A stretch of 64,000 nucleotides of DNA from Metellina segmentata (taxonomy: Eukaryota; Arthropoda; Arachnida; Araneae; Tetragnathidae), in the NCBI GenBank assembly GCA_947359465.1, contig OX375875.1, positions 15,835,439-15,899,438 on the forward strand, read 5' to 3'. Position numbers and translations under genes: made by a program. Shown here piece by piece: positions 22,895 to 32,683 of the stretch; position 1 is the stretch's first letter; every line of letters starts with the position of its first letter. The notes below the pieces were generated by a model. It was not told the origin of the DNA. It saw only the letters and a program-made list of their open reading frames with translations, and searched no databases.

Positions 22895-23060
22895 AAAGGG
22901 CTATTGACGACAGTCCGGGATCAATCCTCTAATCGAAAGATCCTAAGACAACACCACGTAACTTTGAACCACGGTCAGATGACGAGGCAACACTTGAGCT
23001 GACGCCCCACTCTCCAAACCTCCCCACCAACCCAACGTGAGGACTTTCGGCCACGACAGA
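22895..23060 (-). repeat. SINE-A body, minus strand
   Basis: Reverse of the SINE-A body: 'gtaactttgaaccacggtca', 'gatgacgaggcaacactt' and 'caacgtgaggactttcgg' match 40951-41215 in reverse. Confidence 0.7.
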
Positions 23061-23063
23061 TTT

Positions 23064-23190
23064 AAGGTTCACCAGCCGCCACAACACCATACGCTTACAA
23101 ACATCCATGCCCTGACCCAGATTTGAACCAGGAACCTTCCAATCTAGAGGCTAACACCTTAAACACCAGACGGGTTGGTTGGCTAGATCA
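23064..23190 (-). repeat. SINE-B, minus strand
   Basis: Contains 'tacaaacatccatgccctga', 'tttgaaccaggaaccttcc', 'aatctagaggctaacacctt' and 'gggttggttggcta', the reverse of the SINE-B head. Together with the SINE-A pieces on both sides it forms a mosaic. Confidence 0.65.
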
Positions 23191-23213
23191 GTCGGAAGAA
23201 CAACGTGCTAGCA

Positions 23214-23268
23214 ACCGTCGCCTACCGTCCATTCTGTTGCTGCAGTGCGATGTTAATTCAACTACCTG
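23214..23268 (+). repeat. SINE-A 3' end fragment
   Basis: 'attctgttgctgcagtgcga' followed by 'ttaattcaactacc' matches the 3' end of SINE-A at 63010-63060. Confidence 0.5.
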
Positions 23269-23812
23269 CACTACCCAACAATAATGGACCGGACAGCAAC
23301 ATGTGATAGTACAAAGGAAAGAATACATGCTTTAATTGAGGGATGTCCCACGCGTGCTGCAATTACACTAGCAACCCTTCTGGACATAATTCAACAAGGT
23401 TTTAATACACAGCTAAGGGTATTTGTGCCCATTCCTGCTTACAAGAATGTCGCCAGCACAGCTGTAGATTTCGCGCGTGGTTCCCTGGTCCGTAATCGTC
23501 GCTCTAACTCGTCCCACAAATGTTCTATGAGGATAGGTCGGGACTCTGTGCAGGCCAGGGAAGACGTTTTAAATCCATATCTGGATACCACTACTTGTCA
23601 GAGACTACTTGTCAGTAACATTAGTCCATTCCATAAAATTGAAGAAGCGTAGGAAGAGCCATACTATCCAAAATGTTCATGTATGTGTCGGCGTTCAGTT
23701 GACGAGGAACAGCATGTAAAGATCCCAGGCCATACCACGAAAAACACCCCCCAAAAAGTAGCCGGATTTCATGCAAATTCGCAGGCGTCCGGTCCATTAT
23801 TGTCCGGTAGTG
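23269..23812 (-). mobile_element. deleted Tc1-type element T3, copy 1
   Basis: TIRs CACTACCCAACAATAATGG and (other strand) CACTACCGGACAATAATGG bound a 544-bp element. Minus-strand frames, now badly broken, are the C-terminal half of a Tc1 transposase ('VVWPGIFTC', 'LYGMD' region, 'ESMP' region). The deletion junction next to the right TIR is the same as in 33131-33678 and 53716-54284. TA follows on the right (23813-23814); the left one has mutated to TG. Confidence 0.8.
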
Positions 23813-23920
23813 TATGTACTGAACTCGGTCCCATAACTATTTTGTGGGAATGGCAGGTGTTATGCGAGAAATATAGTTTTTGCAAGATTCCCTTTGCCAT
23901 TTGAAGTCACACACGAACAG

Positions 23921-24102
23921 TGTTAACTTCAGCCAATAAGAAGGCTACGCGCTCTTCTGTTGTGGGATTCAGAGCAAAGTACCTCTAATGTTAACAGCTT
24001 CAATGCTTTACTTATTATTCCACCATGACTTATAATGCTTATGTTAGGTTCGAGATTTATCGGGATCACCGTATCAGTACTTCTATCATAACGTTGGTGA
24101 CC
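23921..24102 (+). mobile_element. possible LTR remnant with primer-binding site
   Basis: A TGTTAAC start with a CCAAT box just behind it, then about 170 bp later 'aacgt' followed by TGGTGACC at 24095-24102. That octamer is the usual start of a primer-binding site matching the 3' end of tRNA-Trp. The layout suggests a short LTR and the beginning of a retrotransposon leader, cut off soon after. No second LTR or coding part is present. Confidence 0.35.
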
Positions 24103-24207
24103 ACTTCGTCTTGATTGCTCTTCACCATCTGCTCAGTAATGGTGGCCAGCGATGTAAAAGTAAGGTAAGTCAAACTGTTGTATAAATGTATTGGAAATGA
24201 TTATTAT

Positions 24208-24545
24208 CAAGGAAGACGTGACAGAATACTCACGGCATAGATATGTAACAGCTTGATGCAAAACTAATAAAACAGATAGCTTACAAAAAGATTGTAAACA
24301 GACAGTTCCTGACCACTTTGGTAATCCTGGAAGCCGGGAAAATCAGGAAATTATCGAGTATTGTCAGTGGCGATTTTCAAGGAAGGCGTGACAGTATTCT
24401 CAAGGGATAGATACGTAACAGCTTGGTGCAAAAATAATAAGACAGATAACTTGCATAAATATTATAAGCAGCCAGTCCCTGACCACCTTGTTAATACTGG
24501 AAGCCGATATAATCGGGAAAAGAGCAATGTTCCACGGGTCACTAA
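24208..24545. repeat. two direct copies of a ~170-bp unit
   Basis: 'caaggaagacgtgacagaat' at 24208 and 'caaggaaggcgtgacagtat' at 24378 start two copies that both continue with 'gtaacagcttg.tgcaaaa' and 'cctgaccac.ttg.taat'. A third partial start, 'aaggaagacgtgacagtatt', lies at 22782. Confidence 0.75.
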
Positions 24546-24754
24546 CTATAAAAAAAATAGAGAGACGTTGGTATAAATGGGGAGCAGATGGTTTCGATTG
24601 TATGGAATTTGAAATAAAATAATGGTACGACAGTTGGAAAATGATTAGAACCTTTTTTTATTGTATATGTGAATTTAAACTTACAAAACTAGTGTTACAG
24701 CAGTTAACACATAACACTCCAAAAATATCCAGAAGGCATCGAGTCAAATGTTTT

Positions 24755-25050
24755 TTTATAAACTTCTAGGTACTGCGTGTCCAGCACGGTTATTATCAAC
24801 AACGTTAATCAAAACAAGATAGAATCGGAAAAATTGGTATGGTTCCAAAGGCATTAGGACGTAAAACGCTTGTGACCTCAGCGGTCTAAAATCGCACAAT
24901 CCTCTCCTTCTTCAATTACGCCGCATTCCGGAGAAAAGAACATAAGGGGTGAAAAAATTAATAAATTAATTTTTAAATGTTCTAGATTAAATTTCAACAA
25001 TCGGGTGCCACACAAAAATCGAAGCAAATTAGGACTACCTGTGTGCCAAA
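24755..25050 (+). mobile_element. Helitron-like element, truncated copy
   Basis: 'ctaggtactgcgtgtccagc' matches the 5' region of the element at 20785, and 'ttctagattaaatttc' plus 'ggactacctgtgt' match its interior. The terminal hairpin is lost. Confidence 0.5.
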
Positions 25051-25211
25051 TTTCAATATTGTAAATGTTTTCCATTCGTCAGGACGCTGCCTACTAAGAC
25101 ACAGAAAAAAACTCCTTTTATAATATATAATAGTAGAGAAAACAGAGCATGGTTCACTGCTGAAATAGAAATCTGATTCCTCGTTTTATCGCCACCCTAA
25201 TGAGGTTGGAT

Positions 25212-25716
25212 AATCTGTAGAATATTCTAATAATAATCTGTAGAATATTCTAATAATAATCTGTAGAATATTCTAATAATAATCTGTAGGATATTCTAAT
25301 AATAATCTGAAGGATAGTCTAATAATAATCTGTAGAATATTCTAATAATAATCTGTAGGATATTCTAATAATAATCTGAAGGATAGTCTAATAATAATCT
25401 GTAGAATATTCTAATAATAATCTGTAAGATATATTCTAATAATAATCTGTAGGATATTCTAATAATAATCTGAAGGATATTCTAATAATAATCTGTAGGA
25501 TATTCTAATAATAATCTGAAGGATAGTCTAATAATAATCTGTAGGATATTCTAATAATAATCTGTAGAATATTCTAATAATAATCTGTAGGATATATTCT
25601 AATAATAATCTGTAGGATATTCTAATAATAATCTGAAGGATAGTCTAATAATAATCTGTAGAATATTCTAATAATAATCTGTAGAATATTCTAATAATAA
25701 TCTGTAGGATATTCTA
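25212..25716. repeat. 23-bp minisatellite, 22 units
   Basis: Twenty-two units of 'aatctgtagaatattctaat' + 'aat'. Three variants (AGAATATTCT, AGGATATTCT, AAGGATAGTCT) recur in the same order, giving a 69-bp higher-order period in places. Units 10 and 17 carry a 2-bp insertion. Eight units keep the perfect 12-bp palindrome TAGAATATTCTA. Confidence 0.97.
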
Positions 25717-25821
25717 CATAATCTAGCAAAGTTGCCCCAAAGTAGAGAACTCTCTCTTCTCTCCCTTTGAGATCACTTTACAGCATTTACTCGATGTTTT
25801 CGAAGCATTTGGTAAAAAGCC

Positions 25822-26150
25822 GCGGTAGCCCAGTTGGTAGAATCGAGAATTAGATACCAGAGGGTTGCTAGTTCGAAACTCGATCCAATGAAAGACCGTC
25901 GTGTATATGGGGCAAGACCTCATTAAATCTGTCGTGGGTTCAAATATCCTCACGTTGGCTTGGTGTGGAATTTGAAGTGGGGTTCCAGCTCTAGTGTTGA
26001 CATCGTCATCCGACCTCGGTTCAAAATTACGAGTAGTTGTCTTCGGATATTTCCCTCCAGGATTGAAACGGAACCGTCGTCAATAACCCGTCATGTTGCT
26101 CCAGAACGATGTAAATTCAACTACGCACAGAAATCTTTGTTAGTTTTGAT
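25822..26150 (+). repeat. SINE-A, head and body
   Basis: The best complete copy. The A box TAGCCCAGTTGG fits the RNA polymerase III consensus exactly, and the B box is near 'agttcgaaactc'. The body runs through 'caaatatcctcacgttggct', 'tggggttccagctctagtgt' and 'ttcaaaattacga', ending at 'aaattcaactac'. Being tRNA-headed it should be transcribed by Pol III and moved by LINE enzymes. Confidence 0.75.
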
Positions 26151-26155
26151 GTAAG

Positions 26156-27393
26156 GTAGGTGTTTCAAATATCGCCCTTGTGCTTAGTATCGCCTACTCG
26201 TGTATGTAAGCTACTATGCATGACATCTATGAGTTTATGTAGTTACTTTGGCGTTATAGGGTTTAGCCACACGTAACGCCACCAACAAGTTTCCTACCAG
26301 TTATATCAACAACACTAATGCATCAAATTGGAGGCTGTGATTAATGTCCATTCCAATCCATTCAGGGAATATCCAGGTAAACGTGTCCAAATCATAATTT
26401 CGTTTATATGACTTGAAAGTACATTCGATACTAAAGGTAGGTATGTATGCTCTACTAGCAAATCGTTTTTAATAGCAGCTCCTCATTTCGCCTGGTGTGT
26501 GGTAATAGGAACAGGGGTAGGCGATATTAGGAACCCACTCTTGAAAATTCTCTTGGGAAATGTTTTGAAGTTTTACTAGTAAATTTAAAATGACATAAGT
26601 AAAGAAGGTATAGGATCGCTGGAAATCTAAGGAGAACAGTTCCTAGTGATATTCCTTTTGTGTCCAGCTCGATTTCCCAACCCAGGAGGATAAGATACAG
26701 AGAAATAGTTAGGGTAGGCGATATTTGGAACACACCTACCTTAAAAGCCCTAAGCAGTCTTTTTTAAATTTCTTGATTCACGGCTCCGTTAAAGTGAACC
26801 AAAATTACCTCGGCTCTTTTGATGTAAAATGCCATTTAACTTTAACTAAATATTTAAATAATTGCATTTTAATCGCATTGAAGAATTTGAAATTGCCATT
26901 TATTGAGAATTTGCATTTCAATTTGAGAAATTGCATTTTAATGATTGGTTATTTTAGGTCTTATAACTTAAAAGGTCACAGTTGTTTTTTAATGACCTGA
27001 TAACAAATGCATGATGCTTTTGAAGTCAATGGGAAATATGATTGTCTCATCAGCTCTTCAAATCGATCTAAAAGTTTTGAGTTCAACCCCGATTGATTGA
27101 TTGATTGGTTTGTCTCTATACTTTTATGGTTTGCTATAAGGAGCTAATTATACCGGGAAATTTGGCTTAAAGAACGCTTAATCGCGATCTGATATAATAT
27201 TGATGCAGCTGAGAGCGCTATAGTAGTATGGCGATAACAAAATCAAAAACTCGTATATTCCTTTTTTCAAGGCAGGAAGAGATCAATTACTATACTCCTC
27301 ATTTATCCATGATCTAAACCAATGAAATTGGTTACGGGAGTTCAGAAAGATTTTTGGATCAACGTTTGTGTCATATTGAGAGATTATTTAGAG
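26156..27393. other. unassigned AT-rich sequence
   Basis: A weak internal repetition of 'attgcattttaat' lies at 26863-26945. Otherwise nothing supportable. Confidence 0.45.
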
Positions 27394-29490
27394 CAGGGGT
27401 GGGCAACCTGTTGCGCATTGGATGATTACAAGCAGCGCATTGCATCCTTGAGCCTACGTATTCTTTTGAAGTAGGCGCCATAACTAAATATCCATCTTCA
27501 TATTTTCAACACCAGTGTTCTCTCAGTTCAATTCATACAGTCTTCTTACTCATCAATTTTTCGACAGTTTACAATTCATATTCTGTGTGGTACAATGTAC
27601 GTATTTGTGATCCTTGTGTTGTTGTCGAATCTTCCTTATCTGTATTCAGGCTTTTAGAGTTTTGTACTTTCGTACAGGGCTTTTTTTTTTACATTCCTGT
27701 TATCCATTACAGTGCAAAAGAAAATGAGCTAAATAAGTGCACAAAGTGATAGAATGTGTGAATTTAATATACACTGGGGAAATGCATTGTTATTTTTAGC
27801 ACGTCGATCGGGAATACCGTTTTGCATTGTTTGTGAAAGAACTCTTTCACATAATAAAAGGCATGATCATACTAGACACTATAAAATAAAGCATCAGACT
27901 AACCTAGAAGGAAAAACGAAGCTCGTTCTTGGGTCTGAGTTACGAAAAGAATATGTGACTATGAAAAAGGAAGAAATCAGAAGAAGACAAAATATTTTTG
28001 CTAAAGTAAGATGTGAAGACTTGGTAATGACAGAAGCGTCTTATGAAATGGATTTAGTCATTGGTGAAAATAAAAACTTTTTTCTGACGGAGAAATTGTT
28101 AAGCTTTATCTCCAAATATTTGCACACCATCTTGTTAATAATGGAATCGAAAGTACAGTGGCGATTGCTATATCAAGGTAGACAATCACGAAATGTATCG
28201 AAGAACTCTCTCAAGATGTATCTCAGCAACTGGAACCATTCTTGAACTTTATATTCTCTAGCTTTGAATGAATCAACGGACATATGTGATGTAGCCAAGT
28301 TAAGCATTATTATAAGAGGAATTGATGAAAACTTTAATGTTTTTGAAAAATTTGCCAGTCTGGAGGCACCGCATATCAAACAAGAAGATCAGACATACTT
28401 CAAAAAGTAAAATTATGGCCAGAATATCTAAAATTTGATAACAGTAAACTCACAGTGTTGTGTACTGACGGAGCGCCGTCAATGATAAATAAAATAAATA
28501 GCACTGCATATTTGCTTGAAAATTTTTTTAATCGTCCTGTACTAAACTATCACAAATGTGTGAGATTTAGGGAGCAAGTTAGAGCAAGCGCATTAAACAG
28601 ACGAGATTCAGAGACTATTGTGAATTGTTAGTTTTGGAATATGGTGAACCTGTCCTTCATTGTTAGGTGCACTGGCTTTATAGAGGTCAGGTTCTGAGTA
28701 GATTTTAGAAATTGAAATATGCTATTTATAATTTTTTAGAACAGTAAAATAAACTGTTGAAAGAACTCTATAATTTGATAACATCTGACTATTTGATTTG
28801 GCATTTTGAATCGATGTTACTAGACTTGTCAATGATCTAAATTCGAATCGAAAAGGGCAAAAATAAATTATTTCCTAGCTTAGTAAATAGCATGAATTAA
28901 TTTAAAATGAATTTATAAAACTGTTCATCTCTCAGTTATAAAATCGGAATTTGAGTCAGTTTCCTCACTTGAAAGAGCAGAGTGAATGTGCTGCAAACAA
29001 TAGCAATTTGACCAAATGTATTGAAAAAATCGAGTTATTGCAAAGGTGATTGTGGAAAGTCTTTTACAAGATATGGTTAAACAAGAAAACTGAATTCTCG
29101 CATTTATAAACTTAAGTTATAAACACTTAGCGAACAAAAAGTAATGTAGACGCCTAGTAACATACAAATGTATCTTATTGATTTAAAAGCTAATTCCTTA
29201 TTGAAAAGGAGATTTGATGAGCTTTTTCAGATTAAAATTCTTGTGACATGACTAGTTTCTGGCATTTATTGCCCTGTGAACATTTACCAGCAATAAGAAA
29301 TTTTGCAAAAAAATTATATGTCATTTCGGTACGAAATAAGGATGTCAACAAGCATTTTCATCCATGAAGCTTATTAAAAGCAAAACGAGGTCACGAATGT
29401 GGTTCAAATTGGAACAATTAATTGCTGCTCTCATTGACAAATATAACACCAAACAATAAAAGACTAACGAAATCCAAACAAGCTCGAAAT
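27394..29490 (+). pseudogene. hAT transposase relic (GTF2IRD2-like)
   Basis: A hAT-type left end, CAGGGGTGGGCAACCTG, starts at 27394. Downstream is the decayed transposase. The frame 27754-28245 has a BED-like zinc finger (FCIVC...TRHYKIKH) and 'LEGKTKLVLGSELRKEYV'. At about 28255-28400 follows a block with NESTDICDVA (catalytic region) and 'RGIDENFNVFEKFASLE'. At about 28410-28630 follows one with LCTDGAPSM. At about 29170-29450 are 'LIDLKANSLLKRRFDEL' and the C-terminal dimerisation tail (MKLIKSKTRSR in broken frames). Stops and frameshifts separate all blocks. Vertebrate GTF2IRD2 carries a domesticated relative. I found no right TIR, so it may lie beyond the minisatellite or be lost. Confidence 0.75.
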
Positions 29491-29572
29491 TCTCATTAAG
29501 GTTTATGTGTTGTAATAGATAATGTTTACGTACAGTTAACCATTAGACTACTGCCGGTACAGCAGTTGTACC

Positions 29573-32500
29573 ATGATAGTACCAAGAAATAATGTAGACT
29601 ACGGCCGGTACTGCAGTTGTACCATGATCGCACCAAGAAACAATGTAGACTACGGCCGGTATTGCAGTTGTACCATGATCGCACCAAGAAATAATTTAGG
29701 CTACGGCCGGTACAGCAGTTGTACCATGATCGCACCAAGAAAGAATATAGACTACGGACGATACTGCAGTTGTAGCATGATCACACCAAGAAAGAATTTA
29801 GGCTACGGCCGGTACAGCAGTTGTACCATGATCGCACCAAGAAAGAATGTAGACTACGGTAGGTACTGCAGTTGTACCATGATCGCATCAAGAAAGAATT
29901 TAGGCTACGGCCGGTACAGCAGTTGTACCATGATCGCACCAAGAAACAATATAGACTACGGCCGGTATTGCAGTTGTACCATGATCGCACCAAGAAATAA
30001 TTTAGGCTACGGCCGGTACAGCAGTTGTACCATGATCGCACCAAGAAAGAATATAGACTACGGCCGATACTGCTGTTGTAGCATGATCACACCAAGAAAG
30101 AATTTAGGCTACGGCCGGTACAGCAGTTGTACCATGATCGCACCAAGAAAGAATATAGACTACGGACGATACTGCAGTTGTAGCATGATCACACCAAGAA
30201 AGAATTTAGGCTACGGCCGGTACAGCAGTTGTACCATGATCGCACCAAGAAAGAATGTAGACTACGGCCGATACTGCTTTTGCAGCATGATCACACCAAG
30301 AAAGAATTTAGGCTACGGCCGGTACAGCAGTTGTACCATGATCGCACCAAGAAAGAATGTAGACTACGGCCGATACTGCTGTTGCAGCATGATCACACCA
30401 AGAAAGAATTTAGGCTACGGCCGGTACAGCAGTTGTACCATGATCGCACCAAGAAAGAATGTAGACTACGGTAGGTACTGCAGTTGTACCATGATCGCAC
30501 CAATAAAGAATTTAGGCTACGGCCGGTACTGCAGTTGTACCATGATCGCACCAAGAAAGAATATAGACTACGGCCGATACTGCTGTTGCAGCATGATCAC
30601 ACCAAGAAAGAATTTAGGCTACGGCCGGTATAGCAGTTGTACCATGATCGCACCAAGAAAGAATGTAGACTACGGTAGGTACTGCAGTTGTACCATGATC
30701 GCATCAAGAAAGAATTTAGGCTACGGCCGGTACTGCAGTTGTACCATGATCGCACCAATAAAGAATTTAGGCTACGGCCGGTACTGCAGTTGTACCATGA
30801 TCGCACCAAGAATGAATATAGACTACGGACGATACTGCTGTTGCAGCATGATCACACCAAGAAAGAATTTAGGCTACGGCCGGTACAGCAGTTGTACCAT
30901 GATCGCACCAAGAAAGAATGTAGACTACGGTAGGTACTGCAGTTGTACCATGATCGCATCAAGAAAGAATTTAGGCTACGGCCGGTACTGCAGTTGTACC
31001 ATGATCGCACCAATAAAGAATTTAGGCTACGGCCGGTACTGCAGTTGTACCATGATCGCACCAAGAATGAATATAGACTACGGACGATACTGCTGTTGCA
31101 GCATGATCACACCAAGAAAGAATTTAGGCTACGGCCGGTACAGCAGTTGTACCATGATCGCACCAAGAAAGAATGTAGACTACGGTAGGTACTGCAGTTG
31201 TACCATGATCGCATCAAGAAAGAATTTAGGCTACGGCCGGTACTGCAGTTGTACCATGATCGCACCAAGAAAGAATGTAGACTACGGTAGGTACTGCAGT
31301 TGTACCATGATCGCATCAAGAAAGAATTCAGGCTACGGCCGGTACAGCAGTTGTACCATGATCGCACCAAGAAAGAATGTAGACTACGGTAGGTACTGCA
31401 GTTGTACCATGATCGCATCAAGAAAGAATTTAGGCTACGGCCGGTACAGCAGTTGTACCATGATCGCACCAAGAAAGAATGTAGACTACGGTAGGTACTG
31501 CAGTTGTACCATGATCGCATCAAGAAAGAATTTAGGCTACGGCCGGTACTGCAGTTGTACCATGATCGCACCAATAAAGAATTTAGGCTACGGCCGGTAC
31601 TGCAATTGTACCATGATCGCACCAAGAATGAATATAGACTACGGACGATACTGCTGTTGCAGCATGATCACACCAAGAAAGAATTTAGGCTACGGCCGGT
31701 ACAGCAGTTGTACCATGATCGCACCAAGAAAGAATGTAGACTACGGTAGGTACTGCAGTTGTACCATGATCGCATCAAGAAAGAATTTAGGCTACGGCCG
31801 GTACTGCAGTTGTACCATGATCGCACCAATAAAGAATTTAGGCTACGGCCGGTACTGCAGTTGTACCATGATCGCACCAAGAATGAATATAGACTACGGA
31901 CGATACTGCTGTTGCAGCATGATCACACCAAGAAAGAATTTAGGCTACGGCCGGTACAGCAGTTGTACCATGATCGCACCAAGAAAGAATGTAGACTACG
32001 GTAGGTACTGCAGTTGTACCATGATCGCATCAAGAAAGAATTTAGGCTACGGCCGGTACTGCAGTTGTACCATGATCGCACCAAGAAAGAATGTAGACTA
32101 CGGTAGGTACTGCAGTTGTACCATGATCGCATCAAGAAAGAATTTAGGCTACGGCCGGTACAGCAGTTGTACCATGATCGCACCAAGAAAGAATGTAGAC
32201 TACGGTAGGTACTGCAGTTGTACCATGATCGCATCAAGAAAGAATTTAGGCTACGGCCGGTACAGCAGTTGTACCATGATCGCACCAAGAAAGAATGTAG
32301 ACTACGGTAGGTACTGCAGTTGTACCATGATCGCATCAAGAAAGAATTTAGGCTACGGCCGGTACTGCAGTTGTACCATGATCGCACCAAGAAAGAATAT
32401 AGACTACGGCCGATACTGCTGTTGCAGCATGATCACACCAAGAAAGAATTTAGGCTACGGCCGGTACAGCAGTTGTACCATGATCGCACCAAGAGAAAAT

Positions 32501-32632
32501 GTAGACTACGGTAGGTACTGCAGTTGTACCATGATCGCATCAAGAAAGAATTTAGGCTACGGCCGATACAGCAGTTGTACCATGATCGCACCAATAAAGA
32601 ATTTAGGCTACGGCCGGTACTGCAGTTGTACC
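29573..32632. repeat. 51-bp minisatellite, 60 units, with higher-order structure
   Basis: Sixty complete units of 51 bp, plus a decayed one on each side. Units alternate between a 'ttaggctac' type and a 'gtagactac' or 'atagactac' type, giving a 102-bp dimer. A five-unit higher-order repeat of 255 bp is seen at 30597, 30852, 31107, 31668 and 31923, and an 11-unit (561-bp) block is duplicated (31107 versus 31668). Each unit contains the short inverted repeat GGTAC...GTACC. The unit length is a multiple of three, so several frames stay open throughout. Confidence 0.98.
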
Positions 32633-32683
32633 ATAAAAGTTATAAGAATCGCACCAAGAAATTATCGTGTTTGTTATATCTAA
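29573..32683 (+). CDS. hypothetical repetitive ORF across the 51-bp array (coding status doubtful)
   Basis: The frame from ATG 29573 stays open for 1036 codons: sixty 17-residue units of the type MIAPRKNVDYGRYCSCT, then 16 unrelated residues and a stop. It would be a basic, Tyr- and Cys-rich repeat protein with no signal peptide, no membrane segment and no domain I know. Against a gene: a minus-strand frame and a second plus-strand frame are also open over long parts, the ORF starts and stops with the array, and amino-acid-changing variants are common (Leu/Val/Ile, Gly/Asp, Ser/Cys, Pro/Ser). For a gene: the Gly-Arg pair is kept although four different hexamers encode it. I see no promoter or splice context. 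Most likely a satellite that happens to be open. Confidence 0.2.
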   Translation: MIVPRNNVDYGRYCSCTMIAPRNNVDYGRYCSCTMIAPRNNLGYGRYSSCTMIAPRKNIDYGRYCSCSMITPRKNLGYGRYSSCTMIAPRKNVDYGRYCSCTMIASRKNLGYGRYSSCTMIAPRNNIDYGRYCSCTMIAPRNNLGYGRYSSCTMIAPRKNIDYGRYCCCSMITPRKNLGYGRYSSCTMIAPRKNIDYGRYCSCSMITPRKNLGYGRYSSCTMIAPRKNVDYGRYCFCSMITPRKNLGYGRYSSCTMIAPRKNVDYGRYCCCSMITPRKNLGYGRYSSCTMIAPRKNVDYGRYCSCTMIAPIKNLGYGRYCSCTMIAPRKNIDYGRYCCCSMITPRKNLGYGRYSSCTMIAPRKNVDYGRYCSCTMIASRKNLGYGRYCSCTMIAPIKNLGYGRYCSCTMIAPRMNIDYGRYCCCSMITPRKNLGYGRYSSCTMIAPRKNVDYGRYCSCTMIASRKNLGYGRYCSCTMIAPIKNLGYGRYCSCTMIAPRMNIDYGRYCCCSMITPRKNLGYGRYSSCTMIAPRKNVDYGRYCSCTMIASRKNLGYGRYCSCTMIAPRKNVDYGRYCSCTMIASRKNSGYGRYSSCTMIAPRKNVDYGRYCSCTMIASRKNLGYGRYSSCTMIAPRKNVDYGRYCSCTMIASRKNLGYGRYCSCTMIAPIKNLGYGRYCNCTMIAPRMNIDYGRYCCCSMITPRKNLGYGRYSSCTMIAPRKNVDYGRYCSCTMIASRKNLGYGRYCSCTMIAPIKNLGYGRYCSCTMIAPRMNIDYGRYCCCSMITPRKNLGYGRYSSCTMIAPRKNVDYGRYCSCTMIASRKNLGYGRYCSCTMIAPRKNVDYGRYCSCTMIASRKNLGYGRYSSCTMIAPRKNVDYGRYCSCTMIASRKNLGYGRYSSCTMIAPRKNVDYGRYCSCTMIASRKNLGYGRYCSCTMIAPRKNIDYGRYCCCSMITPRKNLGYGRYSSCTMIAPRENVDYGRYCSCTMIASRKNLGYGRYSSCTMIAPIKNLGYGRYCSCTIKVIRIAPRNYRVCYI

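Noticed and set aside
23284..23652. 122-residue plus-strand ORF in T3 copy 1
   Set aside because: Antisense of the Tc1 transposase C-terminus. The motifs lie on the minus strand.
29526..32390. Minus-strand and second plus-strand proteins of 70-172 residues in the 51-bp array
   Set aside because: They are the same repeat read in other frames. Unit length divisible by three keeps them open.
29573..32632. CRISPR-like array
   Set aside because: Repeats are contiguous 51-bp units without unique spacers, in a eukaryotic context.
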